Shown in pieces: positions 44,912 to 53,469 of a stretch of DNA of 64,000 bases. The stretch is from NCBI GenBank assembly GCA_021604665.1, contig BQJK01000001.1, positions 1,206,419 to 1,270,418 of the forward strand. Direction: 5' to 3'. This stretch comes from Rhodomicrobium sp. (lineage in GTDB: Bacteria > Pseudomonadota > Alphaproteobacteria > Rhizobiales > HXMU1428-3). Each line of letters begins with the position of its first letter. Positions within the stretch are counted from its first letter, which is position 1. The notes below the pieces were generated by a model. That model saw only the letters and a program-made list of their open reading frames with translations. It had not been told where the DNA came from and ran no database searches. Position numbers and translations under genes: made by a program.

Positions 44912-46114
44912 TCATGCAGCCCGTCCATTCTTCTTTGCGCGCTCATAAATCGCGCGCCAGCCCTCAAGGAAGGCGTCCACATCCCCCTGGCTGGTCTCAG
45001 CACCGAGAGAAAGTCTCAGCGCTGCAAAACTCAAATCATCATCAACCCCCATGGCCTTCAGCACATGGGATTGCTCCACTTTGCCAGATGAGCAGGCAGA
45101 GCCAGAGCTGATACAAATATCCATCAAATCAAACTGGATCACCTGCGTCTCAGCAGAAAAGCCCGGCACAGCAAAACAGCAGACAGAAGCAAGCCTGTCC
45201 GCACCAGCGCCAAACACCACAGCCTCTGGTGAAATCTCTTTTATGCCCGCTTCAAGCGAATTACGCAGCTCAGCAACCCGGCTTAAATCATCTGTCATGC
45301 GATGAGCCAGAACAGCAGCTGCGGCGCCAAATCCAACAATACCGATTAAATTCTCGGTCCCGCCGCGGCGCTTCAGCTCCTGCCCGCCGCCAGCCACCAT
45401 CGGCTCGCGCAACACAACAGCTTCATCACGCAACACAAGCGCACCAGCCCCTTGCGGACCACCAATCTTATGAGCTGAAAGACTAATCAGGTCAGCGCCA
45501 AGCGACTTGAGATCAAGCGGCATTTTGCCCAAAGCCTGCACGCAATCAGAATGCAATAGCCCGCCAGCCTTATGCACAATCCCGGCAATGGCTTCTATCG
45601 GTTGCTTAATGCCGGTTTCATTATTCGCCGCCATAACAGAAACCAAAATCGGCCGGCTGCCTGGGAGTAAGGCCTCATTATCGCCGCTCTCATCAAGCTC
45701 ATTCGTTAGCAATTCATGGGTCAGCCAATCGAGATCAATCACCCCCTCAGAAGTAACCGGGATAACTGTGATCTGCGCTTTATTAAACCGCATACCGTTG
45801 AGAACAGCCGGGTGCTCAATCGCTGAAACATAAAGCCGCGCTTGCGCCTGCAGCGGTTTTGCAAACAAGCCAGGGCTAAGCGCCAGATTATTCGCCTCAG
45901 TCCCGCCAGAAGTAAAAATAACATCCTGCGGCCGCGCGCCAACTAGCGCCGCCACACTTTCCCGGGCTTCCTCAATCGCCTGGCGCACGGCCCGCCCCTG
46001 GCGGTGAACAGAGGATGCATTGCCAAAGAAAGACATAGCACTAACCATCGCGTCCTTCGCTTCAGTCAGCAATGGCGCAGAAGCATTATAATCAAGATAG
46101 ATAAGCCCACTCAT
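44912..46114 (-). CDS. NifS/IscS-type cysteine desulfurase (group I)
   Basis: A PLP enzyme of the NifS/IscS group, 400 aa. Features: YLDYNASAPLLTEA, FTSGGTEANNLAL, AIEHPAVLN, SVMAANNETGIKQPIEA, DCVQALGKMPLDLKSLGADLISLSAHKIGGPQGAGALVLR (PLP Lys) and the active loop GSACSSGKVEQSHVLKAMG with the catalytic Cys of group I enzymes. It starts with an ATGA overlap on the iscR stop, so it is translationally coupled to iscR. The presence of both this and SufS in one operon is common in Rhizobiales-type suf clusters. Confidence 0.93.
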   Translation of the reverse strand: MSGLIYLDYNASAPLLTEAKDAMVSAMSFFGNASSVHRQGRAVRQAIEEARESVAALVGARPQDVIFTSGGTEANNLALSPGLFAKPLQAQARLYVSAIEHPAVLNGMRFNKAQITVIPVTSEGVIDLDWLTHELLTNELDESGDNEALLPGSRPILVSVMAANNETGIKQPIEAIAGIVHKAGGLLHSDCVQALGKMPLDLKSLGADLISLSAHKIGGPQGAGALVLRDEAVVLREPMVAGGGQELKRRGGTENLIGIVGFGAAAAVLAHRMTDDLSRVAELRNSLEAGIKEISPEAVVFGAGADRLASVCCFAVPGFSAETQVIQFDLMDICISSGSACSSGKVEQSHVLKAMGVDDDLSFAALRLSLGAETSQGDVDAFLEGWRAIYERAKKNGRAA

Positions 46115-46683
46115 GGCCGCACCTCCCCGCCAGAAGACGCTTCAAACGTAAACTGAGAAATAGGCCCGGCAATCACATCAGCCAGTGAAGTGCGCCGCAG
46201 AAATTCAATAATATGCTCGCTAAGGTCCTGCCATAACCCATGGGTTAAACAGCGGTCCCCTGCGACACAGCCACCAACATCATCTAACGAACAGCGCGTC
46301 ATCTGCACCGGCTCATCGACCGCTTGCATAACTTCAAATATGGAAATTTCATCCGGCTTGCGGGCCAAAACATAACCACCACCCGGCCCCCGGCTGCTGG
46401 TCACCAGCCCACCGCGGCGCAATTGCATAAAGATCTGCTCAAGAAAAGTCTGTGAGATATGCTGTCGCTCAGAAACGGCGGCAATCGGCACGGGAGAAAT
46501 ACGAACAGCAACAGCCTCATTATCGCCGCCAGCCACTGCCTGCACTTTAGAATTCCCAGCCTGCACTTCAGAACACAGCGCCTGCACCTCAGAACTCAGC
46601 GCCTGACAGTCCGTGCTAAGCGAATGACGGGCTAAATCAGCCATCGCCATCACAGCATATCGTCCCTTAGAGCTTAGTTGCAT
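46111..46683 (-). CDS. iscR: Rrf2-family Fe-S sensing regulator (IscR-like) with repeat insertion
   Basis: A 190-aa regulator that heads the suf operon and probably controls it. The Rrf2 winged helix is present (LSSKGRYAVMAMADLARHS ... HISQTFLEQIFMQLRRGGLV, GPGGGYVLARKPDEISI). The cluster ligands are C131, C139 and C145 with H148 in DRCLTHGLW; spacing C-x7-C-x5-C is two residues longer than E. coli IscR. Between helix 1 and the HTH there is an extra stretch of roughly 40 residues (about 25-60) made of three 7-residue repeats (QALSSEV-like). ATG 46683 has only a weak ribosome site. The stop overlaps the desulfurase start. Confidence 0.92.
   Translation of the reverse strand: MQLSSKGRYAVMAMADLARHSLSTDCQALSSEVQALCSEVQAGNSKVQAVAGGDNEAVAVRISPVPIAAVSERQHISQTFLEQIFMQLRRGGLVTSSRGPGGGYVLARKPDEISIFEVMQAVDEPVQMTRCSLDDVGGCVAGDRCLTHGLWQDLSEHIIEFLRRTSLADVIAGPISQFTFEASSGGEVRP
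46543..46605 (-). repeat. Three tandem 21-bp repeats inside iscR
   Basis: Three consecutive 21-bp units at 46585-46605, 46564-46584 and 46543-46563, each starting CAGGC on the minus strand and ending in GTG. They encode QALSSEV, QALCSEV and QAGNSKV in frame. Units 1 and 2 differ at two positions; unit 3 is more diverged. Confidence 0.85.
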
Positions 46684-47107
46684 GTGTTTTTCTGCTTCAC
46701 TTAAATCTTCTGTTACAGTTCTGAGGCAGCGCCAGCCTTAAATTCTGCCAATCCGGCTCAAACCGCGCTGAACCAAGTCAAACCGCTTCAAATGAGGGCA
46801 AAAAGCCCTATCCACACTGATATCAGGGGGCAAAGCACCAAAAATGAGGAATTTGCTTGTTTCGCTTATTCCTGGCGATTATTCAGTCTTAGCGCTTATT
46901 TCAGGGCTTAATCCTTCGGTAACCATGTTTGCCAAATACCAGAAGGACCGCTAATTTGAAATCATTCTAAACTAGAAATAGAATTCCTGAGCCAGAGAGT
47001 CAAGTATTCTATTCTTTACGCGATATCAAAATTTCTTTGGCTTTATCAGTTGAACTTGCTAGGAATGCAGCAACCCGTCTTCAACCAGGACAGAAATCAC
47101 CACTATT
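46684..47107. other. Divergent intergenic region iscR / hydrolase
   Basis: About 425 bp between divergent genes, with promoters expected for the suf operon (minus) and the hydrolase (plus). It carries two direct copies of TCAAACCGC near 46758-46786 and several short palindromes, but I could not assign an IscR-type or iron-control site with confidence. Confidence 0.45.
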
Positions 47108-47779
47108 ATGCCTGAAGTCATCATAAATGGCCCCGCGGGTCGGCTGGAAGCCCGCTATCATCACAACACAGCAACAGATTCGCCAATTGCGATATTGCTG
47201 CACCCACATCCGCAATTTGGCGGCACAATGAACAACCAGATTATCTATAATCTCTACTACACCTATGTAGAGCGTGGATTTTCTGTACTGCGCTTTAATT
47301 TCCGCAGCGTTGGCCGCTCACAAGGGGTGTTTGACAATGGCCCTGGCGAGCTGGCAGATGCTGCCGGTTGCCTTGACTGGCTGCAAACGCAAAACCCGGA
47401 CAGCCACACCTGCTGGATAGCTGGCGCAAGCTTTGGCGCGTGGATCGCGATGCAGCTTCTGATGCGCCGCCCGGAAATAGACGGCTTCATCTCTGTCGCG
47501 CCGCCTGCAAATCTATATGATTTCTCATTCCTCGCCCCCTGCCCCTCATCCGGGCTTATCGTCAATGGCGAAACAGACCGCGTCGCACCAGCTCAATCGG
47601 TGACAGACCTGGTCAGCCGCCTGAAGACCCAAAAAGGCATCGTCATTACTCATGATGTGATTGAAGGGGCCAACCATTTCTTTGAAGGCAAGATGGACGG
47701 GCTGATGGGCTCTATCAACGACTACCTAGACCTCCGCCTCGGCGCCTCCCCGCGCATGCTGATCGAGAGCGATGACTAG
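47108..47779 (+). CDS. Alpha/beta hydrolase
   Basis: A 223-aa alpha/beta hydrolase of the COG2945 type. An early ILLHPHPQFGGTMNN (oxyanion region), LRFNFRSVGRSQG, nucleophile elbow GASFGAW (Ser about 117), the Asp in VNGETDRVAP and the His in EGANHFFEGK make up the triad. It is a cytoplasmic esterase/acylhydrolase of unknown substrate. Homologues sit beside iscR/suf genes in many alphaproteobacteria, so a link to that locus is possible but unproven. Own bidirectional terminator downstream. Confidence 0.87.
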   Translation: MPEVIINGPAGRLEARYHHNTATDSPIAILLHPHPQFGGTMNNQIIYNLYYTYVERGFSVLRFNFRSVGRSQGVFDNGPGELADAAGCLDWLQTQNPDSHTCWIAGASFGAWIAMQLLMRRPEIDGFISVAPPANLYDFSFLAPCPSSGLIVNGETDRVAPAQSVTDLVSRLKTQKGIVITHDVIEGANHFFEGKMDGLMGSINDYLDLRLGASPRMLIESDD

Positions 47780-47814
47780 GGATTATGAATTACAGTCAGC
47801 AATGAAACACAAAA

Positions 47815-47842
47815 CGGCGCTCAAAAGGGCGCCGTTTTTTTT
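47815..47842. terminator. Bidirectional Rho-independent terminator
   Basis: The stem CGGCGC (47815-47820) with GCGCCG (47829-47834) is followed by eight T's on the plus strand (47835-47842) and by TTTT on the minus strand. It serves the hydrolase gene and the convergent SulP gene. Confidence 0.9.
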
Positions 47843-47852
47843 CACCACTCCC

Positions 47853-49118
47853 CTACCGCTCTGGCACATCCCAATCATCGGGCGTCATCGCTTCATTCCG
47901 TATCTTAATGATCAGCCCCAGCGCCACACCCGCGCCAATGGCCACGGTTAAATCAATCAGCACGGTCAGCACCAGCGTCATAATAAGCAGGAATTTGTCA
48001 GAGGGCGGGGCCGCCATGTATGAGCGCCATTTATGCGGCTCGCTCATATTATAGGCCGTCACCATCAACAAAGCCGCCAGCGCCGGCATCGCCAGATAAC
48101 CGGCAAGCGGGCTAGCAACCATCATCACAACCAGAATAACCAGCGCATGCACAATCCCCGCCATAGGCGTTTTACCGCCGGCATTAATGTTAGTGGCTGT
48201 GCGGGCAATGGCCCCCGTCACCGGCATACCGCCAAAAAGAGCTGAGGCCAGATTGCCAAAGCCCTGCGCCGTCACCTCCGCATTCGGCCGATGCGCGCCG
48301 CCAATCATCCTATCTGCCACCATGGCCGAAAGCAGCGATTCAACGCCTGCCAGAAACGCTATAACAAGCGCTGAGGGAAACAGCGCCACCAGCCGGTCAT
48401 AGCTCACCTCTGGCAACTGCGGGAATGGCAATTGGTTCGGCAACGCGCCATAGCGCGAGGCAATCGTATCCACCTCAAGCCCGAGAATGGCAACAAGCGC
48501 TGAGCCAAGCCCCACCGCAAATATCAACCCCGGAAATTTCGGCGCCAATTTGCGCAGCCCGATAATCAGAATTATCGAGAACACCGCCACCAGCACCGCC
48601 CCGCCGCTCACGCTATCGCGCGCCTGCCAGAGCACCGGCAGCTTTTCTATAAAATGCGCCGGAACATTAGAGAGCGAAAGCCCTAGAAAATCCTTCAATT
48701 GGCTGATGGCAATAATAATCGCAATGCCGATGGTAAACCCGTTCACAACCGCCTCAGGGATATAGGCAATCAACCGCCCGGCTCTAAAATACCCGGCAAT
48801 CAACAATATAACCCCGGCCATAAGCGTCGCGATCACCAGCCCGTCATAGCCATGCTCGGCGATAACCCCGTAAACAACGACGATAAACGCCCCCGTCGGC
48901 CCGCCAATCTGTACCCGGCTGCCACCAAGCAGCGAGATAAAAAACCCGCCGATTATCGCTGTGACAAGCCCTTGCGCCGGGCTGGCACCTGAGGCAATGG
49001 CAATCGCAATACTCAGCGGCAAGGCAACCATCGCCACCGTCACCCCAGCCAGGAGGTCAGCGCCAAAAAGCTGCAGAGAATATGTCTTGAGTGTTGTAAG
49101 AATTTTAGGCTGGCGCAT
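47853..49118 (-). CDS. SulP/SLC26-family anion transporter without STAS domain
   Basis: A 421-aa inner-membrane transporter with the whole SulP membrane core of some 10-14 TM segments. It has DLLAGVTVAMVALPLSIAIA, GGPTGAFIVVV, IPEAVVNGFTIGIAIIIAIS and AVESLLS-like (AGVESLLSAMVADRM...GQGF). SulP proteins carry sulfate, bicarbonate or other anions. The protein ends about 15 residues past the last TM (NEAMTPDDWDVPER), so the cytoplasmic STAS domain of many SulP proteins is missing. In an autotroph, bicarbonate uptake is an attractive role, but the substrate is not readable. ATG 49118 (AGG upstream) is preferred over a TTG at 49124. The patatin gene lies 72 bp upstream on the same strand. Confidence 0.88.
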   Translation of the reverse strand: MRQPKILTTLKTYSLQLFGADLLAGVTVAMVALPLSIAIAIASGASPAQGLVTAIIGGFFISLLGGSRVQIGGPTGAFIVVVYGVIAEHGYDGLVIATLMAGVILLIAGYFRAGRLIAYIPEAVVNGFTIGIAIIIAISQLKDFLGLSLSNVPAHFIEKLPVLWQARDSVSGGAVLVAVFSIILIIGLRKLAPKFPGLIFAVGLGSALVAILGLEVDTIASRYGALPNQLPFPQLPEVSYDRLVALFPSALVIAFLAGVESLLSAMVADRMIGGAHRPNAEVTAQGFGNLASALFGGMPVTGAIARTATNINAGGKTPMAGIVHALVILVVMMVASPLAGYLAMPALAALLMVTAYNMSEPHKWRSYMAAPPSDKFLLIMTLVLTVLIDLTVAIGAGVALGLIIKIRNEAMTPDDWDVPER

Positions 49119-49189
49119 AAGCAACCTGTATCAGTAAATTTTGAAGAACCGGTAAGGACAAATTAAACCGGACAAAGCGATAATACCAG

Positions 49190-50083
49190 TCACGCCGCTA
49201 TGCTGGCAACTTCATTCACAGGCGAATGAAGCGGGCCGTCAGTTAGCTTGTCTTTTGCTGTGTTATAGCCTGCAAGAATGGCCTCCTCCGCCCGGTGAAA
49301 ATCAAACATCCCTATCTCCCCAACAGAAGGGGAAAGGATCACATCCGGCTGTTCATGCGCCAACCTTGTTTGCGTAATGGTCTCAAGCGTCGCGTTAAAC
49401 GCCTCCATCATAACATTGAACATGCCCGGCATCGCTGGTGCACGCACGCCATCATCCGCGCTAGAAAGCCCGACCTCAGCAATCTCCCCGGCCGAATTTG
49501 CACGAGAGCCATTCACAGTCACCGCAATCACAATATCTGCTCCAAGCGCCCGGCAGGCGGAAACAGGCACCGGGTTCACACAGGCCCCGTCCATAAACCA
49601 CCGCCCGCCAATCTCAACAGGTTGAAACACACCGGGAATTGCAAAAGACGCATGCATCGCCTCCACCAGCCCACCTTCAGACAGCCAGACCTCCTGGCCC
49701 GTGCCAAGCTCGGTCGCCACCGCTGTAAAACGCCGCTTAATCTCCTCGATTTTTACATCTTTTAAATATTTATTCAGCTCAAGCCGGATTTTGCGACCGG
49801 ACATCAGCCCGGCACCGGAAAAGCTAAGATCAAGACAACCAAGGATCCGGCTAAGGCTCATCCCCCGGGCAAACGCTTCAAGCGCGTCAAGATGATCCGC
49901 CACATAACAGCCCCCAACCACCGCGCCAATGGAGGTGCCAACAATAATATCCGGCCTGATACCAAGCTCATCTAGCGCCCGGAGCACACCAATATGCGCC
50001 CAGCCCCGTGCCGCACCGCCACCAAGCGCGAGCGCAATTCGCGGGCTCGTCTCAGGCGGGTTTATGCAAGGGGGGCGTTTCAT
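49190..50083 (-). CDS. Patatin-like phospholipase
   Basis: A 297-aa serine acyl hydrolase of the bacterial patatin (RssA/YchK-like) family. The oxyanion loop GGGAARGWAHIGVL, the nucleophile elbow GTSIGAVVGG (Ser of the Ser-Asp dyad) and MDGACVNPVPVSACR (Asp in DGA) are intact. It cleaves acyl esters of phospholipids, in the cytoplasm or at the membrane. The ATG at 50083 is used; an upstream TTG at 50125 has no ribosome site. It is in tandem with the SulP gene. A relic of a second SulP gene lies just upstream in the same direction. Confidence 0.9.
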   Translation of the reverse strand: MKRPPCINPPETSPRIALALGGGAARGWAHIGVLRALDELGIRPDIIVGTSIGAVVGGCYVADHLDALEAFARGMSLSRILGCLDLSFSGAGLMSGRKIRLELNKYLKDVKIEEIKRRFTAVATELGTGQEVWLSEGGLVEAMHASFAIPGVFQPVEIGGRWFMDGACVNPVPVSACRALGADIVIAVTVNGSRANSAGEIAEVGLSSADDGVRAPAMPGMFNVMMEAFNATLETITQTRLAHEQPDVILSPSVGEIGMFDFHRAEEAILAGYNTAKDKLTDGPLHSPVNEVASIAA

Positions 50084-50330
50084 ATCCTTATTACTCTCAA
50101 TCAGCGTTACTCTTAAGTCGTGCAAAGCAAGGACTTTTACTATTCATGGCATCAACGATTGCCAGTAATAGATTAGTCGCACGAGAGGGTGGTCAGGTTC
50201 AGTGATAATTCTCACAAAGGGTCAGTGAAATTCCACTGTAAGGGCAAGCCCGCACAATTGTATCGACGTACCAAATCGCGTAAAGGCCACAACACTTGCC
50301 CAAAAAACTCACTCAACAGGCTGATATATC

Positions 50331-50378
50331 ACCAGCCAGATAACACCAGCCAGAAAACACCAGCCAGATAACACCAGC
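50331..50378. repeat. 14-bp tandem repeat, 3.4 copies
   Basis: Units ACCAGCCAGATAAC (50331-50344), ACCAGCCAGAAAAC (50345-50358) and ACCAGCCAGATAAC (50359-50372), then a partial ACCAGC (50373-50378). The array directly abuts the SulP relic at 50369-50476 and is absent from the intact SulP gene. Confidence 0.85.
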
Positions 50379-50476
50379 AAGTCACGTATCACCGCCAGAA
50401 CCACCGCGCCGCTTAAGCTCTCTCGCGCCGCCCACAACACCGGTAGTTTTTCGATAAAGTGGGCCGGCACATCCTT
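50369..50476 (-). pseudogene. Remnant of a second SulP transporter gene
   Basis: The minus strand encodes DVPAHFIEKLPVLWAARESL in a short frame. This is nearly identical to NVPAHFIEKLPVLWQARDSV of the intact SulP protein at 47853-49118, and the similarity continues for a few residues (SGAVVLAV against SGGAVLVAV). No other part of a SulP gene is present: the similarity stops at the tandem repeats on one side and near KD/LLL on the other. It is therefore a ~110-bp relic of a duplicated or deleted SulP gene, in the same orientation as the intact copy. Confidence 0.8.
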
Positions 50477-50552
50477 AAGCAAAAGCCCGACTAAACAACT
50501 ACACAAACCCCAATCAACTCTATAAGCTCACCCAGAACACCACTAACCCCAC

Positions 50553-51794
50553 ATGGAAGCCCCTCTCGTGAGCGACAAACCCGCCAACCACGCCACCTCT
50601 TTAAAGCGCGGCCTCACCCTGCCGCTGCTCACCCTATATGGCCTCGGCGTCACCATTGGCGCAGGCATCTATGTGTTGGTTGGTATCACCGCCGCTGAAG
50701 CCGGGCTCTATGCCCCCATCTCATTTATCATCGCGGCAGGCACGGTTGCTTTCACAGGCTTTACCTATGCTGAGCTATGCACACGCTACCCCGTTAGCGC
50801 CGGGGAAGCCGCCTTTGTAGAAAAAGGCTTTAACTCAAACTCACTGGCGCTTGTTGTTGGTTTGCTGGTCATCGCCTCGGGCGTTGTGTCATCGGCTGCC
50901 ATCTCCATCGGCGCAACAGGGTATCTGAACAGCTTCATCCCCCTCTCCCCCATGGTCTTAACGGCGCTAATCATCATGCTTCTCGGCCTTGTTGCCGTCT
51001 GGGGCATTGTCGAATCTGTCACCATAGCTGCCATCTTCACACTTATAGAGCTAGCCGGCCTCGCCCTAGTTCTCTATTACGGCGTCTCTCTCAAGCCTGA
51101 TCTAGTCGGGGAATTGGGCAGCCTCATCCCACCGGCCACCGGCGCCGCCTGGGCCGGCATCACCTCAGCCGGGCTGCTCGCTTTTTTTGCTTTTGTTGGC
51201 TTTGAAGACATCGCCAATGTCGCTGAGGAAGTAAAAGACCCAGGCAAAACTCTGCCCCCAGCCATCATCCTCACCCTGCTTATCGCAACCCTGCTCTATG
51301 TTGCAGTGGTCTCTGTCATTGTGCTCGCCGTGCCGATGGAAACTTTAACAAAATCTGCCGCCCCCCTCGCTCTCGTGTTTGAAAAAGCCGGCAGTGGTAC
51401 CAGCAAACTATTTGACGCCATCGCCAGTATCGCAACAATCAATGGCCTGCTGATCCAGATGATTATGGCCTCACGGGTGCTCTACGGCATGGCCTCCCGC
51501 GGCACAATGCCGGCTATCTTTGCCCCTGTTAACTCCGTCACCAGAACGCCGTTAAACGCCACACTCATGATCGTCGTTATCGTCCTCGCCCTTGCCCTCT
51601 TCTTCCCTATTGCGGAACTGGCAAAAGCAACCTCAACCCTGGTGTTGTTTGTTTTTGTGCTGGTTAATCTCGCCTTACTAAGCCTTAAATGGCGCGGTGA
51701 ACCCGCCGCACCCGGCGCCTTCGAAGTGCCCCTATGGGTGCCGGTGATGGGCTGCATCACCAGCAGCCTGCTTCTGCTCTCAGGGTTATTTTAA
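50553..51794 (+). CDS. APC-family amino acid permease
   Basis: A 413-aa inner-membrane transporter with about 11-12 TM helices. TM1 has the family signature LYGLGVTIGAGIYVLVG (substrate-binding GAGIY), followed by PVSAGEAAFVEKGF, and TM6 has AFFAFVGFEDIANVAEEVKDPGKTLPPAI, the most conserved APC motif. It imports or exchanges amino acids or polyamines, probably with protons. The ATG at 50553 has no clear ribosome site; a GTG at 50568 has GGAAG about 8 nt upstream and may be the real start. It overlaps the convergent TRIC-type gene by 4 bp. Confidence 0.88.
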   Translation: MEAPLVSDKPANHATSLKRGLTLPLLTLYGLGVTIGAGIYVLVGITAAEAGLYAPISFIIAAGTVAFTGFTYAELCTRYPVSAGEAAFVEKGFNSNSLALVVGLLVIASGVVSSAAISIGATGYLNSFIPLSPMVLTALIIMLLGLVAVWGIVESVTIAAIFTLIELAGLALVLYYGVSLKPDLVGELGSLIPPATGAAWAGITSAGLLAFFAFVGFEDIANVAEEVKDPGKTLPPAIILTLLIATLLYVAVVSVIVLAVPMETLTKSAAPLALVFEKAGSGTSKLFDAIASIATINGLLIQMIMASRVLYGMASRGTMPAIFAPVNSVTRTPLNATLMIVVIVLALALFFPIAELAKATSTLVLFVFVLVNLALLSLKWRGEPAAPGAFEVPLWVPVMGCITSSLLLLSGLF

Positions 51795-52417
51795 GGTTTT
51801 TTTTTCCCCATATTCATCGGCCGGAACACAAGCCACACTCTGACCAATAGAATAAACAAAAAAGCGATCAGCAAGCTCATCTGCTCTTCCATAGTGCCGC
51901 GCAGCAGGAGATAAAGCCCCCCGCCTGCCAGTGAGAGCGTCGCATAAATATCTGTCTTGAGCACCAGCGGCGTTTCCCCGCAAATAATATCCCTGAGGAT
52001 ACCGCCGCCAATCCCCGTGATACAGCCAAGAAAAACCGCCATCACCGGCGAGATGCCAGCCGTAAGCGCAATGCGCATACCGATGAGCGTAAAGAGCGCC
52101 AGCCCAACCGCGTCGGTCAGGTTTAATAGCAGTTTGCGCCGCCCAAGCCCCGCCTCCAGCTTTTCCGCCAGAAAAAACGCAACCATCCCCACCGGCACAG
52201 CCGTGAACACATAGATCTGATCCTGAAGCCAGAATACTGGCTGATTGCCGATAAGTAGATCCCGCATAGTGCCGCCGCCCACCGCTGTGATGACAGCAAG
52301 AAAGGCCGCGCCAAACAAATCAAAATCATTGCGTGCCGCCTGAATAGCCGCAGAAACAGCCATCGCCGTCGTCGCCAGCACTGTCAGCACAAGAAGTAAG
52401 GTCACATTCTCAAACAT
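51791..52417 (-). CDS. TRIC-type (UPF0126/YicG-like) channel protein
   Basis: A 208-aa inner-membrane protein with seven TM helices in two similar halves. Each half has a Gly-rich motif: AVGGGTMRDLLIG and ITGIGGGILRDIICGETPLVL. These GxGG(x)xRD motifs are typical of the bacterial TRIC / UPF0126 family, whose characterised members form trimeric cation channels (some bacterial homologues are proposed glycine transporters). Full length, ending in a Lys-rich tail. It converges with the APC permease gene (4-bp overlap of the stop codons). Confidence 0.87.
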   Translation of the reverse strand: MFENVTLLLVLTVLATTAMAVSAAIQAARNDFDLFGAAFLAVITAVGGGTMRDLLIGNQPVFWLQDQIYVFTAVPVGMVAFFLAEKLEAGLGRRKLLLNLTDAVGLALFTLIGMRIALTAGISPVMAVFLGCITGIGGGILRDIICGETPLVLKTDIYATLSLAGGGLYLLLRGTMEEQMSLLIAFLFILLVRVWLVFRPMNMGKKKP

Positions 52418-52494
52418 CGCGTTTGGTATCCCGGTCGAATAGCATCAAACTACAGCACAATAAAAAAACCAGATAGCGTCAAAAACAGGAAGCA

Positions 52495-53073
52495 TCAATC
52501 CCTGTCAATCGTACCATCAATTTGTTCTGAAAGGAGCAAGGTGGCCGCCCGCTTCGCATCACCCGCCGGATCTTGTTCATGATCAAAATGCGCCATAACG
52601 GTGGCGCCGTCTTTTAAAAGCAACAAACCGCGCGCAAGTACAGCCGGATCTTTCGCGCCAGCCTCGCTGGCTATGCGCTCTATCTCGCGAAACAATAATC
52701 TTTTGTGTTCGCTCGCCTGGCTATGAATTGGGTGCGTGCTATCTGGATACTCGCAAGAGGCCTTAATAAAAAGGCAGGAGCTAAATTCTTCGGTTGCAAA
52801 CCATTCAGAAAGCGCATCAAAGATCGCAAGCAGTTGCGCTTGAGGCGCCCCCGCCTCCTTGATGCGGCGAAACAACCAGCCCCTGAACTCCTCATCCCGT
52901 AACCGCAACACAGCAAGGATCAGATCTTCCTTGGTACGAAAATGCTTGAACATTGTCGTTTTTGAAATACCCGTTTCCGCGGCAAGCATATCCATGCCTG
53001 CCGTATGAAACCCCTCCCGGTAAAAAATTTTAAGGGCCTTGCGGACCAATTCATCACGCTTATTAGGGCGCAT
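52495..53073 (-). CDS. TetR-family repressor
   Basis: A 192-aa TetR regulator. The N-terminal HTH is plain (LVRKALKIFYREGFHTAGMD, TGISKTTMFKHFRTKEDLILAVL); the C-terminal ligand/dimer domain is of the group often set beside redox or detoxification genes. The ATG at 53073 has GGAG 6 nt upstream; the frame extends to 53094 without support. It is divergent from the YHS / AhpD-like / PNPOx-like genes, and the gap between them has an 11-bp inverted repeat (53221-53264) that is a likely operator. It probably controls these genes and itself. Confidence 0.9.
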   Translation of the reverse strand: MRPNKRDELVRKALKIFYREGFHTAGMDMLAAETGISKTTMFKHFRTKEDLILAVLRLRDEEFRGWLFRRIKEAGAPQAQLLAIFDALSEWFATEEFSSCLFIKASCEYPDSTHPIHSQASEHKRLLFREIERIASEAGAKDPAVLARGLLLLKDGATVMAHFDHEQDPAGDAKRAATLLLSEQIDGTIDRD

Positions 53074-53220
53074 ACCATCTCCAGTGCGTACCATTCTGTT
53101 AATTTAAGTCAGTTGTAAAAACCGCCAAATCTATCACTAAAATCATTAATAAACTGAAATTTAAGTTATTAAAAGGCAAAGCACCAGCCAGGATCACAAA
53201 AACGTTACTAGCAATTCTGT

Positions 53221-53264
53221 ACCGATCTGTTAATTAAAAAGCAAGCGAAGATGAACAGATCGGT
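53221..53264. promoter_or_regulatory. Candidate operator of the TetR regulator
   Basis: A perfect inverted repeat: ACCGATCTGTT (53221-53231) and AACAGATCGGT (53254-53264), 22 bp apart, in the 396-bp gap between the divergent TetR and YHS genes. Half-sites of this spacing suit two repressor dimers or one site per promoter. The rest of the gap shows nothing I can assign. Confidence 0.6.
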
Positions 53265-53469
53265 TCATGCTTAAAAATTCCAGCCATAAGCCCAATCACG
53301 GCTCTTCGGACAAGGCTGGTTGAAACAACAACGCGCCTGATAAGTCAGCACTTATCTAACGGCATCACAAACCCGGGTGGCTGTCTCACCAAAGACCCAC
53401 CCCCCGTTAATCGCCGCATGAAGTGAGCATCACCTCTCTTCAACGGCACAATGAAAAAGGATTATTAAA

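Noticed and set aside
50189-50371. Short plus-strand frames around the 14-bp repeats
   Set aside because: They are low-complexity translations of the tandem repeat with no ribosome site.
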